Assembly: GCA_024579835.1 (NCBI GenBank)
Contig: CP102060.1
Span: forward strand, 868,001 to 932,000
From: Clostridiaceae bacterium HFYG-1003
Lineage (GTDB): Bacteria > Bacillota > Clostridia > Clostridiales > Clostridiaceae
Direction of reading: 5' to 3'
Length of the DNA: 64,000 nucleotides
Of the stretch, positions 35,511-44,923 are shown one piece after another. Each line of letters begins with the position of its first letter. The first letter of the stretch is position 1. The position numbers and the translations under genes were made by a program. The notes under the pieces are model-generated. The model did not search any database and was not told the origin of the DNA. It saw nothing but the letters and a program-made list of their open reading frames with translations.

Positions 35511-38500
35511 TTACTTCTTGCCGCCGATGACGGTAATCGTCTTGACGGTGCGGTTGCCGGCTGAATCCAGAGCGATGAAGGTGAAGACATTCTCGCCTTT
35601 GTTCAGACTGACCTGGAGGGTCTTCTCAATGGTGACATTCTTGGAACCGAAGCCCAGATCTTCCAGGGTCTTCCTTTCCAGGAGGGAGTCTGCCTGATAG
35701 AGTTCCAGGTAGAACAGGTTATCGGTGGCGGTCAGGGTAATCTGAGCTTTGTTGGCGGATGTGACCGTGGCGCTGACTTCGATGGCCGGAGCGGTGGTAT
35801 CCACCCAGAAGCGGCGTACGACGCTGAAGGATTCGCCGGCTTCGTTGTACATGGTAATGGGCAGCTCGTAGTAGTCATCGGTCAGTTTAACCGAATCACT
35901 GATTTCCCACCAGGTTCCGAAGAAGACTTCGGATCCGTCAAGGAGTACGCTGGATTTCTCATGCTTGATGAGGTTCAGGTCCAATTCCTTGCCATTGAGC
36001 GTATAGGTGACGCGGGTGATGTCATCCCAGCCGTAAACTTTGCCGCTGAAGGGAACGGGACTGCCATAGACCATGAGCAGATCCGGGGTATCCAGGACGA
36101 TCTCGGGTTTGCCGTAGGCATCATCGGGCCGTACCGGGGGCTCCGGCAGCTCTTGTTTATCCCAGACACCGTTTTTGTCATCATCGCGTCGGACTTTGAT
36201 GGCGGCTTGGGCTGAGACCTTGTTCTCCGGAACGAGCTTGTCGGTGGCGGTGAACGTGATGGTCAGGTTCTTTTCGTAGACTCCGTCCGCCCAGTCAGCA
36301 TCAGCGATGGTGCCGCTGACGGTGGCATCGGTGAGGATCAGATCCAGGGGCAGTTCCGAGGTGGTCAGATCTGCCAGCGTTTCCTCATAGCTTGCGGTGA
36401 TGGGTGCGATGGCTGTGCCTTCCAGAACTGTCTGGCTGGCCGGAGCTGCTTCGATGGACAGGTCGGCGATGCCGCTGCCGCCGATCATCAGACCGGTATA
36501 GGTCAGGTTCATCAGCCAGTCATAGGGAATGACATAGACCATGGATGGGTTTTCCTTTTTCAGGCTGGACACGTCGATGGAGAAGTGGCCGGATCCGTCG
36601 GAGGGTACATCCAGGGACTGGGAGAAGTCGCTGGAGTAGACCAGGACTCCGGCGACGCCGGAACCGGCATCGGCAGCGTCCAGTTCAATGGTTCCGTTCA
36701 CCGGATCGTAGGACAGGCTCTGGACGACGGGTCCCAGATTGTCGAACCGTACCGGGAAGCGGTAGCGGTCAACGGGGGAGGTCAGCGTCCGGCGGATGGC
36801 GATTTCATAATAGACGGTTTCGCCTTCGTTGAAATCACGTCCGGCAACGGTTCCGTCCCATTCACTGTCGGTGAAGTACCGGTAGGGGGCTGCGCCCTGG
36901 GACATCCGGTAGATCTTGCGCAGGTACTGGGACTGTCCCACATTGCGCAGGAGGGTGCCCTTGGCGTCGGTGACCCGGAAGTTGATTTCTTCAGCGTTGC
37001 GCAGCATCGTGCCTAACAGGCCGACGGTGTCGGTGCCGTAGACTTCGCGGAACGGGGAGTCGCTTTCCGGATTGATCCAGATCGGCGCGTTGTGGTTGAG
37101 GAAGTAGAGGTCCGTCTCAGTGGCATTGACCAGAGAGGTCAGCTGGAACTCAGGATCATTGGTCGGATCAGAATCATCCAGGTTCCATACCCACTCATCC
37201 AGGACGCCGGGTTCTTCCCAGTCGCCGTAGAAGCCGAGCACCGGAACCGTCAGGTCGGTGTTTTTGCCGTCCTGGGATACAAAGCGAACATAGCCGCCCA
37301 GATACTGGTTCCAGGTCAGGGTGCTGGTGGGATCCTTGCCCACGCCTTCGTCAAAGTTGATGGTCAGCTTGACGGTTTTGGAGCCGTTGGCCGGAACCGT
37401 GACGGGGGCCAGGGAGGAAACGCTGTGTGGGACATTCTGGGTCCGTTCCATGGACAGGAAGTGACCTGCACCGTCGGAGCCGTAATCGTCGGTCAGCAGG
37501 ATGGTTTCCGGCTGGAAGACTTTGGCCTGGTCGCTGTAGTTTCTCAGGGTGACTTCCACCTTGAAATTACGGGTGCGGAATGCGCCCAGTTCGACTTTGG
37601 GCTCACCGGTCAGGCGGTTGGTTGCCGTGACGGTGGTTTCCATGGCGTTAGCCAGGTTCATCATGCCGGCACCCTGCTGTCTGGTGTCATAGTAGAGACC
37701 CGCCCGGTCCTTCTGGGGAATCGCTGTGTTCATGAGCAGCGTTTTAGCCAGCGCGGACTGATCCTTCAGGGAGGTCACGCCGTCAAACAGGGCATCCTCC
37801 TCGATGCGCTGGGCAACCAGAGCGGCTCCGCCTGATACGTGGGGGGCTGCCATGGAGGTGCCGGACATGGAGGTGTAGCCATTGCTGTTCTGAGTCGAGT
37901 AGATCATGCCGCCAGGGGCTGAAACTTCCGGCTTCAGCTTCAGGTTGGGGGTGGAGCCCCAGGAGGAGAAGCTGGACAGGAGTCCGCCGCTGGGATTGAC
38001 GAAGGACTTGACGTCCTCGTTGAAGACGACGCTGACCGTCTGACCGCCCTGCAGAGCGGAAGCCATGGCGTTGCCCGCTGTGTAACCGATGAAGACATAG
38101 GGCACGGTGGCTTTATCGCCGTCGGCCATGCTGACCATAGCGTCGCCGCCCGCGGCGTTGTTGTAAATGATGACGCCGGCTGCGCCGGCTGCGACGGCAT
38201 TCTCCAGCTTCACTTTGAAGTTCAAGTTTCCGCGCATGATTAGAGCCACCTTGCCGGTAAGGTCCTTGCCCTCAAAGTCTGCCGGAGAGCCGAGACCGGC
38301 ATAGACCAGTTCCACGGGGCTGGTGAAAACTTCCCAGGGCAGGGGAGAACCAGTGGCTGGCAGCATTTCGGCCGTCTTTTCCACGCTGTCGATGGTCCAG
38401 GTAATAGTGTTGGCTTTGTAGCCAATGTTTTCAAAGGAAGCAACAGACAGGGAACCGGAGTTCACCGAGGGGCTTCCGACGACGCCGTTATCCGGGTTCT

Positions 38501-39650
38501 TGGCCTGGTTTCTGGCATATCCGATGCCCAGGTAATCGGCAAAATTGGCCGCACCGTTCATGGTGTTGCGTTCGTTGCCGGCGGAGATGGCCACGGTGAC
38601 GCCGTTGTCTCTGGCGTGGTTGATGGCGATGTCTTCCATGGATTCGGAGACATAGAATCCGGCCGGGGAGCCCAGGGACATGTTGATGGCATCGGCGCCC
38701 AGGGCGATGGAGTCATCAATCGCCTTCAGGTAGATGTCGGAGAAGGTTGTGGCGTACTTGATGTCATCGGAGAAGACTTTCATGCCCAGAAGCTGGGCTT
38801 CCGGGGCTACACCCTTAATCAGCCCGTTGGCCGCCACCGTGCCGGCCACGTGCATGCCGTGCTGTCCGTCGGTGGAGCGGTCGATGACCTGCTGATTCAG
38901 ATCGTAGTAGTTGTAGGCATAGGGTACTTTCTCCGTGTAGTAGCGGCCGTCGAGTCTTTTGGCATTGACCAGGGATTCGGTCAGAGCCGGATCAGTGGCA
39001 GCGCTCAGCACAAAGTCCTGATGCGACGGGTCGATGCCGGAGTCGATGATGGCAACGACAGTGCCTTCGCCGCGCCGGTCATATTCGGTCCAGACGGTGG
39101 GGGCGGCAATCTGATGGACGGACGTATCCATGTCGGGACGTTCGTATTCATTGGCAATAAGAACGCGGGAGACACCGGGTACCTGGCTGGCTTTTTCCAG
39201 ATCACCCAGGCGCATGTAGGTGGAGAAGCCGTTCATGGCGATGGTCAGGGAGGTGCCGGCGGCTTTTTCGCCGGGAACCTTGTCCGTTGTTTTGACAGAA
39301 GCGTTCAGCAGGTTTTTCACGTTGGCCTGCTGTCCCCTAATGGTTTTTTCCAGGGATCTGACTTTGGCCGCGCCAAGATCCTTGACCTTTTTGTTGGACT
39401 TGGTGGCCGTTTCGATGACGGAGTCGCCCGTCAGCTCAACCACGACGCGGACCATTTTGTCCAGGTCCTCCTGGGGCTGCTGATTCCGCTCAATGGATTC
39501 CCTGGATGAGGTCCGATCCTCCAGCGCAGCTTTCAGGGCTTCCAGTGGAATCGCTGAATCCAGACGCTCCGCGCCGGCCCGGACCGGCGTGAACCCAGTC
39601 AGACCAAGAGAGAAGATAAGTGCCAGAGCAAGGCTGATTCTTCGTTTCAA
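35511..39650 (-). CDS. large secreted subtilisin-like serine protease (S8, lactocepin-like)
   Basis: A 1379-aa exported protease. Signal peptide at residues 1-25 (to PVRAGA) and an inhibitor_I9-like propeptide to about 165. The catalytic triad is Asp203 (AIIDSGIDPSH), His264 (DGQHGMHVAGT) and Ser599 (SGTSMAAPH), with a PA insert between His and Ser. Fn3-like C5a-peptidase modules follow, with a calcium-loop-like DDDKNGVWDKQEL near 1220. No LPxTG, lipobox or S-layer anchor is seen, so it is probably released or held non-covalently. The start is TTG 39650, which lies 8 nt after AGGAGG. It likely degrades extracellular protein for amino-acid supply, fitting a proteolytic anaerobe. Confidence 0.93.
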   Translation of the reverse strand: MKRRISLALALIFSLGLTGFTPVRAGAERLDSAIPLEALKAALEDRTSSRESIERNQQPQEDLDKMVRVVVELTGDSVIETATKSNKKVKDLGAAKVRSLEKTIRGQQANVKNLLNASVKTTDKVPGEKAAGTSLTIAMNGFSTYMRLGDLEKASQVPGVSRVLIANEYERPDMDTSVHQIAAPTVWTEYDRRGEGTVVAIIDSGIDPSHQDFVLSAATDPALTESLVNAKRLDGRYYTEKVPYAYNYYDLNQQVIDRSTDGQHGMHVAGTVAANGLIKGVAPEAQLLGMKVFSDDIKYATTFSDIYLKAIDDSIALGADAINMSLGSPAGFYVSESMEDIAINHARDNGVTVAISAGNERNTMNGAANFADYLGIGYARNQAKNPDNGVVGSPSVNSGSLSVASFENIGYKANTITWTIDSVEKTAEMLPATGSPLPWEVFTSPVELVYAGLGSPADFEGKDLTGKVALIMRGNLNFKVKLENAVAAGAAGVIIYNNAAGGDAMVSMADGDKATVPYVFIGYTAGNAMASALQGGQTVSVVFNEDVKSFVNPSGGLLSSFSSWGSTPNLKLKPEVSAPGGMIYSTQNSNGYTSMSGTSMAAPHVSGGAALVAQRIEEDALFDGVTSLKDQSALAKTLLMNTAIPQKDRAGLYYDTRQQGAGMMNLANAMETTVTATNRLTGEPKVELGAFRTRNFKVEVTLRNYSDQAKVFQPETILLTDDYGSDGAGHFLSMERTQNVPHSVSSLAPVTVPANGSKTVKLTINFDEGVGKDPTSTLTWNQYLGGYVRFVSQDGKNTDLTVPVLGFYGDWEEPGVLDEWVWNLDDSDPTNDPEFQLTSLVNATETDLYFLNHNAPIWINPESDSPFREVYGTDTVGLLGTMLRNAEEINFRVTDAKGTLLRNVGQSQYLRKIYRMSQGAAPYRYFTDSEWDGTVAGRDFNEGETVYYEIAIRRTLTSPVDRYRFPVRFDNLGPVVQSLSYDPVNGTIELDAADAGSGVAGVLVYSSDFSQSLDVPSDGSGHFSIDVSSLKKENPSMVYVIPYDWLMNLTYTGLMIGGSGIADLSIEAAPASQTVLEGTAIAPITASYEETLADLTTSELPLDLILTDATVSGTIADADWADGVYEKNLTITFTATDKLVPENKVSAQAAIKVRRDDDKNGVWDKQELPEPPVRPDDAYGKPEIVLDTPDLLMVYGSPVPFSGKVYGWDDITRVTYTLNGKELDLNLIKHEKSSVLLDGSEVFFGTWWEISDSVKLTDDYYELPITMYNEAGESFSVVRRFWVDTTAPAIEVSATVTSANKAQITLTATDNLFYLELYQADSLLERKTLEDLGFGSKNVTIEKTLQVSLNKGENVFTFIALDSAGNRTVKTITVIGGKK

Positions 39651-39989
39651 AATAATACCTCCTGTCAATAGAAAATGGTGTTCAAAACCAGTGTAAACGG
39701 TTAATCGAATGAGTACAATCGAACAAAATCACAATGATAAAACTGATAAAAACAGACTGGACTACAACAATATTTTAGTAACTGATTCAAAAATAACGCA
39801 ATTTTAGTACCGATTCAGCAACGCTTCTCGAAGGTTTTTTCATCATTGAAAATTCAGCCGGACACCCCTGAAATGAAAGCTGTTTTCCTTTGAAAGCCAA
39901 TGGATTTTTGTGTTGAATGCCTGCGCAGTTGCGGATCTGGAGACAGGACCCTGCCGGCAGGTTCCACTTGGTTTCTGGTTTGCAAGAGG
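39651..39989. other. intergenic region upstream of the subtilase gene
   Basis: Noncoding. AT-rich next to the subtilase start, where minus-strand promoter elements must lie, but no clear -35/-10 pair was found. Short frames here have no family features. Confidence 0.45.
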
Positions 39990-40040
39990 AAAGCTCCGCC
40001 CGCAACCGTCATTCAATGGACGGTTGCGGGCGGAGCTTCG
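39990..40040 (-). terminator. terminator of the TraX-like gene
   Basis: A perfect 18-bp GC-rich stem pairs 39993-40010 with 40019-40036 around an 8-nt loop. On the minus strand TTTCCTCTT follows. Confidence 0.75.
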
Positions 40041-40069
40041 GATGGCTCAGGCGGATGGCTCAGGCGGAT
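40039..40069. repeat. 13-bp tandem repeat
   Basis: CGGATGGCTCAGG occurs at 40039-40051 and 40052-40064, plus a partial third copy, between the TraX-like stop and its terminator. Confidence 0.75.
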
Positions 40070-40087
40070 GCCGGCGTCTCCATGGGA

Positions 40088-40897
40088 TCAGAACTGGGCC
40101 AGGGGTGGGAGCTGGAAGACGGCATAACGCAGATACCCCAGGATGAAGAGGTGCAGCGGATAGAACAGGTAGAAGCCGTACTTGATCAGAGGGTGGCGGG
40201 CTGCGCCCTGACTGCCGTTGTAGTAGCGGAGCAGAAGAAGGGGAAGGAAGGTGGCGATCATGAAGAAGCTCTCCTGCCAGTCCACCTGCAGGGTCATGAT
40301 GACGAGAAAGCCGATGATGAGAAATCCGTTGCGGAGCTGGGCGGTCCGATCCGGGTAGTAATGGCCGAACAGGAGGATGAGCACCGGTCCGAAGAACATA
40401 TAGTCACCGGGGGTGGCCAGCAGGATCAGGATCAGGATCAGACTGTATTTCACCAGGTCGGACCCCTTCCAGTTGAGCATCAGGTAGAGGGCGAGCAGAC
40501 CCAGGGTAAAGGGATACAGAATGCCGGTCTGGGTGAAGGTCAGGAAAGTGTCCTGAGGCTGGGGAGAAAGGAGAGGAATCCGGCCGAACTGAAAATACTG
40601 GAAGGCGAAGTGGGAGGCCAGCGCAAATCCCGCCATTCGTCCCAGATAGCACCAGAAATGCCGGGTGTGGAAATAGCCCTCAACGAGAAAGAACGCCATG
40701 ATGGGGAAGGTGAGCCGCCCGATGGCGTGCATGATCTGCCCCTGGACGGACTGGGTGGGCACAAAGGCCCAGGCAATATGGTCAATCAGCATCGCGATCA
40801 GGGCCAGGGTTTTCAGCTGAGTTGCGTTGAGCATCTGGACCGGTTCCGGATGTGGGACTGGATGATTTCTGTTTGATTCTGTGGGCTGTTGTTTCAT
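40088..40897 (-). CDS. TraX-family membrane protein
   Basis: A 269-aa protein with about eight membrane helices. LNATQLKTLALIAMLIDHIA at the start of the core is the TraX signature, followed by GRLTFPIMAFFLVEGYFHTR. The E. coli F-plasmid TraX acetylates pilin, but chromosomal Firmicute copies lie outside conjugation loci and probably act as acyltransferases on envelope polymers. No conjugation genes are near. CGAGGTAG precedes the ATG. Confidence 0.88.
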   Translation of the reverse strand: MKQQPTESNRNHPVPHPEPVQMLNATQLKTLALIAMLIDHIAWAFVPTQSVQGQIMHAIGRLTFPIMAFFLVEGYFHTRHFWCYLGRMAGFALASHFAFQYFQFGRIPLLSPQPQDTFLTFTQTGILYPFTLGLLALYLMLNWKGSDLVKYSLILILILLATPGDYMFFGPVLILLFGHYYPDRTAQLRNGFLIIGFLVIMTLQVDWQESFFMIATFLPLLLLRYYNGSQGAARHPLIKYGFYLFYPLHLFILGYLRYAVFQLPPLAQF

Positions 40898-41006
40898 AAC
40901 TACCTCGACTGCCTCGCATTGGTTTGGATCGGGAAAGGGATTCGACTGTTTCGTTTTCTCAGCGTCTTGATTTCATGATATCACAGTCTGAACGGGAAGC
41001 TTCTCC

Positions 41007-42570
41007 ATGGGGGGCGATAGTGTCAACTTACTTTCGGTTCAAAAATTGAATAGGCCTGCCGTGCGGATTCCAAGTAGCCCGGGTTTTACGATTTATACCA
41101 CCCAAAATGAGGCGTTGCATAGCTGATTGAACCTTGTTTTACTGGGTAGACCCGGCTCTTCTTCACGATCCGTTTTTCCAGCCTCACAAGTCGGGCTTCC
41201 TTCTTCTTTTCTTTCTCTTTGGCAGCGAAGTAGCCCATGAGATCCCCGCCATTGAGCACGAAAACTCGCATGCGCGCTATATTCTCAGCACCTACTGTGC
41301 TCCACCCCATCGGGCGTGAAGATAACCGTGAGGAAAGCACATGACTGACATGCCCTTCCGCACTGCAGCCCTGATAGCCCGACTTGGCCGCGTTCTGGAT
41401 CGATTCCCAGTTGGACACAAGATAGGTTTTCATCTCGCCTAACTTCTTTTCCTGGGTCTTTTTAAGCGGCAATCCCGCCGCTGATTCGAAGAATGTGTTG
41501 ATGTCCTCAAGGGAGTCCATGCTGATGGCGTCTTTGAGGTACCAGTAATATTCATCCTTTGTCCCTTTGTAGGAATCAATCGGCGTTGCCGCCTGGCGCA
41601 GGGCCTTTTCCAGGTGGAACTTATCCAGATAGAGCTTGCATCGAGGCAGAATCTGGGCACCCATCTTGATCCAGGACGCCCCATCCCCTGATAAGGAGAT
41701 TTCCTCGATCTTATCCACTTCATAAGCCGAGTTCAGGTAATCGAACACTTCGTACCACAGTTCATCCGAGTTGCCCTTGTAGAAGCCTGCAAATCGACGT
41801 ACACCCATTAAGGCCTTGCGTCTCTTCCCGACACTCTGCTGCCCCTCATGGACGTAGATCAGCCGCATCTGCTGATTGGAACCGTCCTGCATAGCTACAT
41901 GATCCTCATCGGCCTCAATATAGATCCGAGATGCCACTTTTTTCTGAGGCAGGGGTCCCTCAGAAGACTCAATGTTCCCCAGTCGATGGACCAGATTCAT
42001 TACCGTAGTGCGGCTGGTAATTCCGCTGCTTGCATAGCGCTCCACCGTCCCCTGGTAAGAAATATCTTTAGCACTGGAGAGAAGACACGAGGCTAGTTCC
42101 CGGCTGATTCTCTGATGGGGCTCAAGGCCCAGAAGACGATCCACCAGACACACATGGTGATTGGTCTTTTTATCCCGAAAGTACGTCCGGCCAAAGACCA
42201 CAGGTCCGGCTGTAGTAGCGATGGTTTTTGTTTGATAGCGCCGTTCGATGGTGTAGTCTTTTTTCCGTAACTGTGAGTTCCTCAGGCGCTCATCGAGTAC
42301 CTGAACATAATCCTGGATCTGCTCACGGGCAATCCGATCCGTCAGCTCGTGAGTCTCCTGTACCACTTGATCCATGGTGAGAGTACCGCTTGCCATTCTT
42401 GAATCAAAACCTTGTCTGAGAGTGGTGAACATTGAGTTGAAATCTGTTAAGATAGGCATGAGAATAAGTCCTTTCGTGTAGTTTGTTTTTGGTTGTTACT
42501 AACATTCTAGCACTTGGGCTTATTCTCTTTCATTTTCGACCTACAGTAACTTTACACTAAGATGGGGGGC
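41007..42570 (-). mobile_element. ISLre2-family insertion sequence with 9-bp target duplication
   Basis: The element spans 41016-42561. The direct repeat ATGGGGGGC flanks both ends perfectly (41007-41015, 42562-42570). Imperfect inverted ends start GATAGTGTCAACTTACT (left) and CTTAGTGTAAAGTTACT (right, read inward). It lies between the TraX-like gene and the suf promoter and disrupts no gene. Confidence 0.92.
41086..42459 (-). CDS. ISLre2-family transposase
   Basis: A 457-aa protein of the ISLre2/UPF0236 family. It has the N-terminal FGRTYFRDK zinc-finger-like region, the RIYIEADEDHVAMQ segment (catalytic acids), ISLSGDGASWIKMGAQILP and LYLDKFHLEKAL, and ends with the SSRPMGWSTVGAENIARMR block. 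The frame is intact, AAAGGA precedes the ATG and the termini are intact, so the element could be active. Confidence 0.92.
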   Translation of the reverse strand: MPILTDFNSMFTTLRQGFDSRMASGTLTMDQVVQETHELTDRIAREQIQDYVQVLDERLRNSQLRKKDYTIERRYQTKTIATTAGPVVFGRTYFRDKKTNHHVCLVDRLLGLEPHQRISRELASCLLSSAKDISYQGTVERYASSGITSRTTVMNLVHRLGNIESSEGPLPQKKVASRIYIEADEDHVAMQDGSNQQMRLIYVHEGQQSVGKRRKALMGVRRFAGFYKGNSDELWYEVFDYLNSAYEVDKIEEISLSGDGASWIKMGAQILPRCKLYLDKFHLEKALRQAATPIDSYKGTKDEYYWYLKDAISMDSLEDINTFFESAAGLPLKKTQEKKLGEMKTYLVSNWESIQNAAKSGYQGCSAEGHVSHVLSSRLSSRPMGWSTVGAENIARMRVFVLNGGDLMGYFAAKEKEKKKEARLVRLEKRIVKKSRVYPVKQGSISYATPHFGWYKS

Positions 42571-42682
42571 TTCCTGGTCGCGGATGAAGCAGGAAAATAC
42601 AGTGTCGGGGGCTGATTTGGCGAAAGGGATGGGGGACAATGATGAATACACTATGAACTCTGCTGAATCCCGAGTACTTTGG

Positions 42683-42711
42683 TTGACTATGAGGGAAGAA
42701 GAAATTACAAT
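42683..42711 (+). promoter_or_regulatory. promoter of the suf operon
   Basis: TTGACT (42683-42688), a 17-bp spacer and TACAAT (42706-42711), 42 bp before the sufC ATG and about 110 bp downstream of the ISLre2 element. No iron-sulfur regulator gene (iscR/sufR) is adjacent. Confidence 0.7.
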
Positions 42712-42752
42712 AAGAGATGGATAAATGATAATCAATATCAGAAGGAGAGACT

Positions 42753-43532
42753 ATGTCAGAATTATTGAAAATTGAAAACCTCAAAACGCAAGTCGAGGAT
42801 AAAGCGATATTAAAAGGTCTGAATCTTACCATCAACCGGGGAGAGATCCATGTGGTCATGGGGCCCAACGGAGCCGGCAAGTCGACGCTGGCCAACTCGA
42901 TCATGGGGAACCCCAGGTATGAGGTGACGGAGGGATCGATCTGGTTTGACGGGGAGGAGATCACCGAGGAAGCCGTGGATGAACGGGCTCGGCGCGGGAT
43001 CTTCATGAGCTTCCAGTCGCCGCTGGAAATCCAGGGTATCACCGTGGAGAACTTCCTGCGGACCGCCAAGGGCACCGTCAGCGGTGAGCCGCAGAAAGCC
43101 CTGGCTTTCCGCAAGCTCTTGAAGGAGAAGATGGACGAACTGGGCATGGATGCGTCCTATGCCGGCCGCTATCTTAATGACGGCTTCTCGGGCGGTGAGA
43201 AGAAGAAGAATGAAATTTTGCAGATGTCCATCCTGGAGCCGAAGCTGGCTATTCTGGATGAGACGGACTCCGGACTGGACGTAGACGCGGTCAAGATCGT
43301 GTCAGAAGGCGTCGGCAAGTTCTTCCGGGAGGACAACGCCATTCTGGTCATCACCCATCACAATAAGATTCTGAACAACCTGAAGCCCGATTTTGTCCAC
43401 ATCCTGGTGGACGGCCGCATCGTCGAGACCGGCGGACCGGAACTGGTGGAAGTGATCGAACGGGACGGTTTCAGCCGCTACAAGCCGGAAGAGGAGGAGA
43501 CGGAATGGAAAAAAGAAATAAAACTTATGTAG
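42753..43532 (+). CDS. sufC: Fe-S cluster assembly ATPase SufC
   Basis: A 259-aa ABC-type ATPase of the SufBCD scaffold. Walker A is GPNGAGKST, the signature is GFSGGEKKKNEILQM and Walker B is LAILDETDSGLD, all SufC-typical. It is soluble and drives conformational change of SufB-SufD. AGAAGGAG precedes the ATG. First of five genes; it overlaps sufB by 28 bp. Confidence 0.97.
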   Translation: MSELLKIENLKTQVEDKAILKGLNLTINRGEIHVVMGPNGAGKSTLANSIMGNPRYEVTEGSIWFDGEEITEEAVDERARRGIFMSFQSPLEIQGITVENFLRTAKGTVSGEPQKALAFRKLLKEKMDELGMDASYAGRYLNDGFSGGEKKKNEILQMSILEPKLAILDETDSGLDVDAVKIVSEGVGKFFREDNAILVITHHNKILNNLKPDFVHILVDGRIVETGGPELVEVIERDGFSRYKPEEEETEWKKEIKLM

Positions 43533-44914
43533 ATGACCTCGACCGCGGCATCTATGACATTAAGAACGAATTCAAGTACAAATATAAATCGGAGGCGGGA
43601 CTGACGCCGGAGATCATCCGGGATATCTCCGCCCGCAAGAACGAACCGGAGTGGATGCTGCAGTTCCGGCTCAAGTCCCTGGAGCACTTCTACAAGATCG
43701 ATGCACCGACCTGGGGACCGGATCTGTCGGAGCTGGACATCGAGGATATCGTGCACTATGTCAAGCCCGAGATCGGCCAGCAGCACAGCTGGGATGATGT
43801 CCCGGAGGACATTAAGACGACCTTTGAACGGCTGGGCATTCCGGAGGCGGAGCGCAAGTCTCTGGCCGGAGTGGGCGCGCAGTACGACTCGGAAGTGGTC
43901 TATCACTCGATGAAGGAGGAACTGGTGCGTCAGGGCGTGCTCTACATGGACATCGAAACAGCCCTGAAGGAGCATGAAGCGATTGTGAAGCAGTATTTCA
44001 TGACCCTGGTGCCCCCCAATGACCATAAGTTTGCGGCGCTGCACGGGGCGGTCTGGTCCGGCGGCTCTTTTGTCTATGTGCCCGAAGGGGTGCAGGTTGA
44101 CATTCCGCTGCAGTCCTATTTCCGGCTGAACGCACCGGGGGCAGGCCAGTTTGAACACACGCTGATCATCGTGGAAAAAGGCGCGAAGCTGCACTTCATC
44201 GAAGGTTGCAGCGCGCCCAAGTACAACGTCAACAATCTGCATGCCGGCTGCGTCGAGCTCTTCGTTAAGGAAGACGCGACGCTGCGCTACTCCACCATCG
44301 AAAACTGGTCCAAGAACATGTTCAATCTGAACACCAAGCGGTCCTCGGTGGAAAAGAACGGGACCATTGAGTGGGTCTCCGGATCCTTCGGCTCGAAGAT
44401 TTCCATGCTCTATCCCATGTCGATCCTCAAGGGCGAGGGCGCCCGATGTGAGTTCACCGGCATCACCTTCGCCAGTCATGGCCAGGTGCTGGATACGGGC
44501 TCCAAGGTGGTCCACGCCGCGCCCAACACCACCTCCAATGTGGTATCCAAGTCCATTTCCAAGTCGGGCGGACACGCTTTGTACCGGGGACTGCTCAAGA
44601 TCAACGCCAATGCCCACGGCAGCAAGTCCACCGTCACCTGCGAGTCGCTGATGCTGGACAACCAGTCGCGCTCGGATACGATTCCGGTCATTGACATTCA
44701 GAACGATGACGTGGATCTGGGGCACGAAGCCAAGATCGGCCGGATCTCGGATGAGGCCATCTTCTATCTGATGAGCCGCGGCATCTCGGAGGAGGAGGCC
44801 AAGGCCATGATTGTCCGAGGCTTTGTGGAGCCCATCAGCAAGGAGCTGCCTCTGGAGTACGCGGTGGAGATGAACAATCTCATTGCGCTGGAGCTGGAAG
44901 GAACCATTGGTTAG
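43505..44914 (+). CDS. sufB: Fe-S cluster scaffold protein SufB
   Basis: A 469-aa SufB, with VHAAPNTTSNVVSKSISKSGG, YRGLLKI and the C-terminal DEAIFYLMSRGISEEEAKAMIVRGF. It assembles the nascent cluster with SufC and SufD. The ATG lies inside sufC and gives the expected N-terminus. Followed by sufD after 9 bp, with AGGAGG in between. Confidence 0.97.
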   Translation: MEKRNKTYVDDLDRGIYDIKNEFKYKYKSEAGLTPEIIRDISARKNEPEWMLQFRLKSLEHFYKIDAPTWGPDLSELDIEDIVHYVKPEIGQQHSWDDVPEDIKTTFERLGIPEAERKSLAGVGAQYDSEVVYHSMKEELVRQGVLYMDIETALKEHEAIVKQYFMTLVPPNDHKFAALHGAVWSGGSFVYVPEGVQVDIPLQSYFRLNAPGAGQFEHTLIIVEKGAKLHFIEGCSAPKYNVNNLHAGCVELFVKEDATLRYSTIENWSKNMFNLNTKRSSVEKNGTIEWVSGSFGSKISMLYPMSILKGEGARCEFTGITFASHGQVLDTGSKVVHAAPNTTSNVVSKSISKSGGHALYRGLLKINANAHGSKSTVTCESLMLDNQSRSDTIPVIDIQNDDVDLGHEAKIGRISDEAIFYLMSRGISEEEAKAMIVRGFVEPISKELPLEYAVEMNNLIALELEGTIG

Positions 44915-44923
44915 GAGGACTTT

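Noticed and set aside
40088-40897. Evidence of a conjugative element from the TraX-like gene
   Set aside because: No relaxase, coupling protein or pilus genes are nearby; chromosomal TraX-like genes occur without conjugation.
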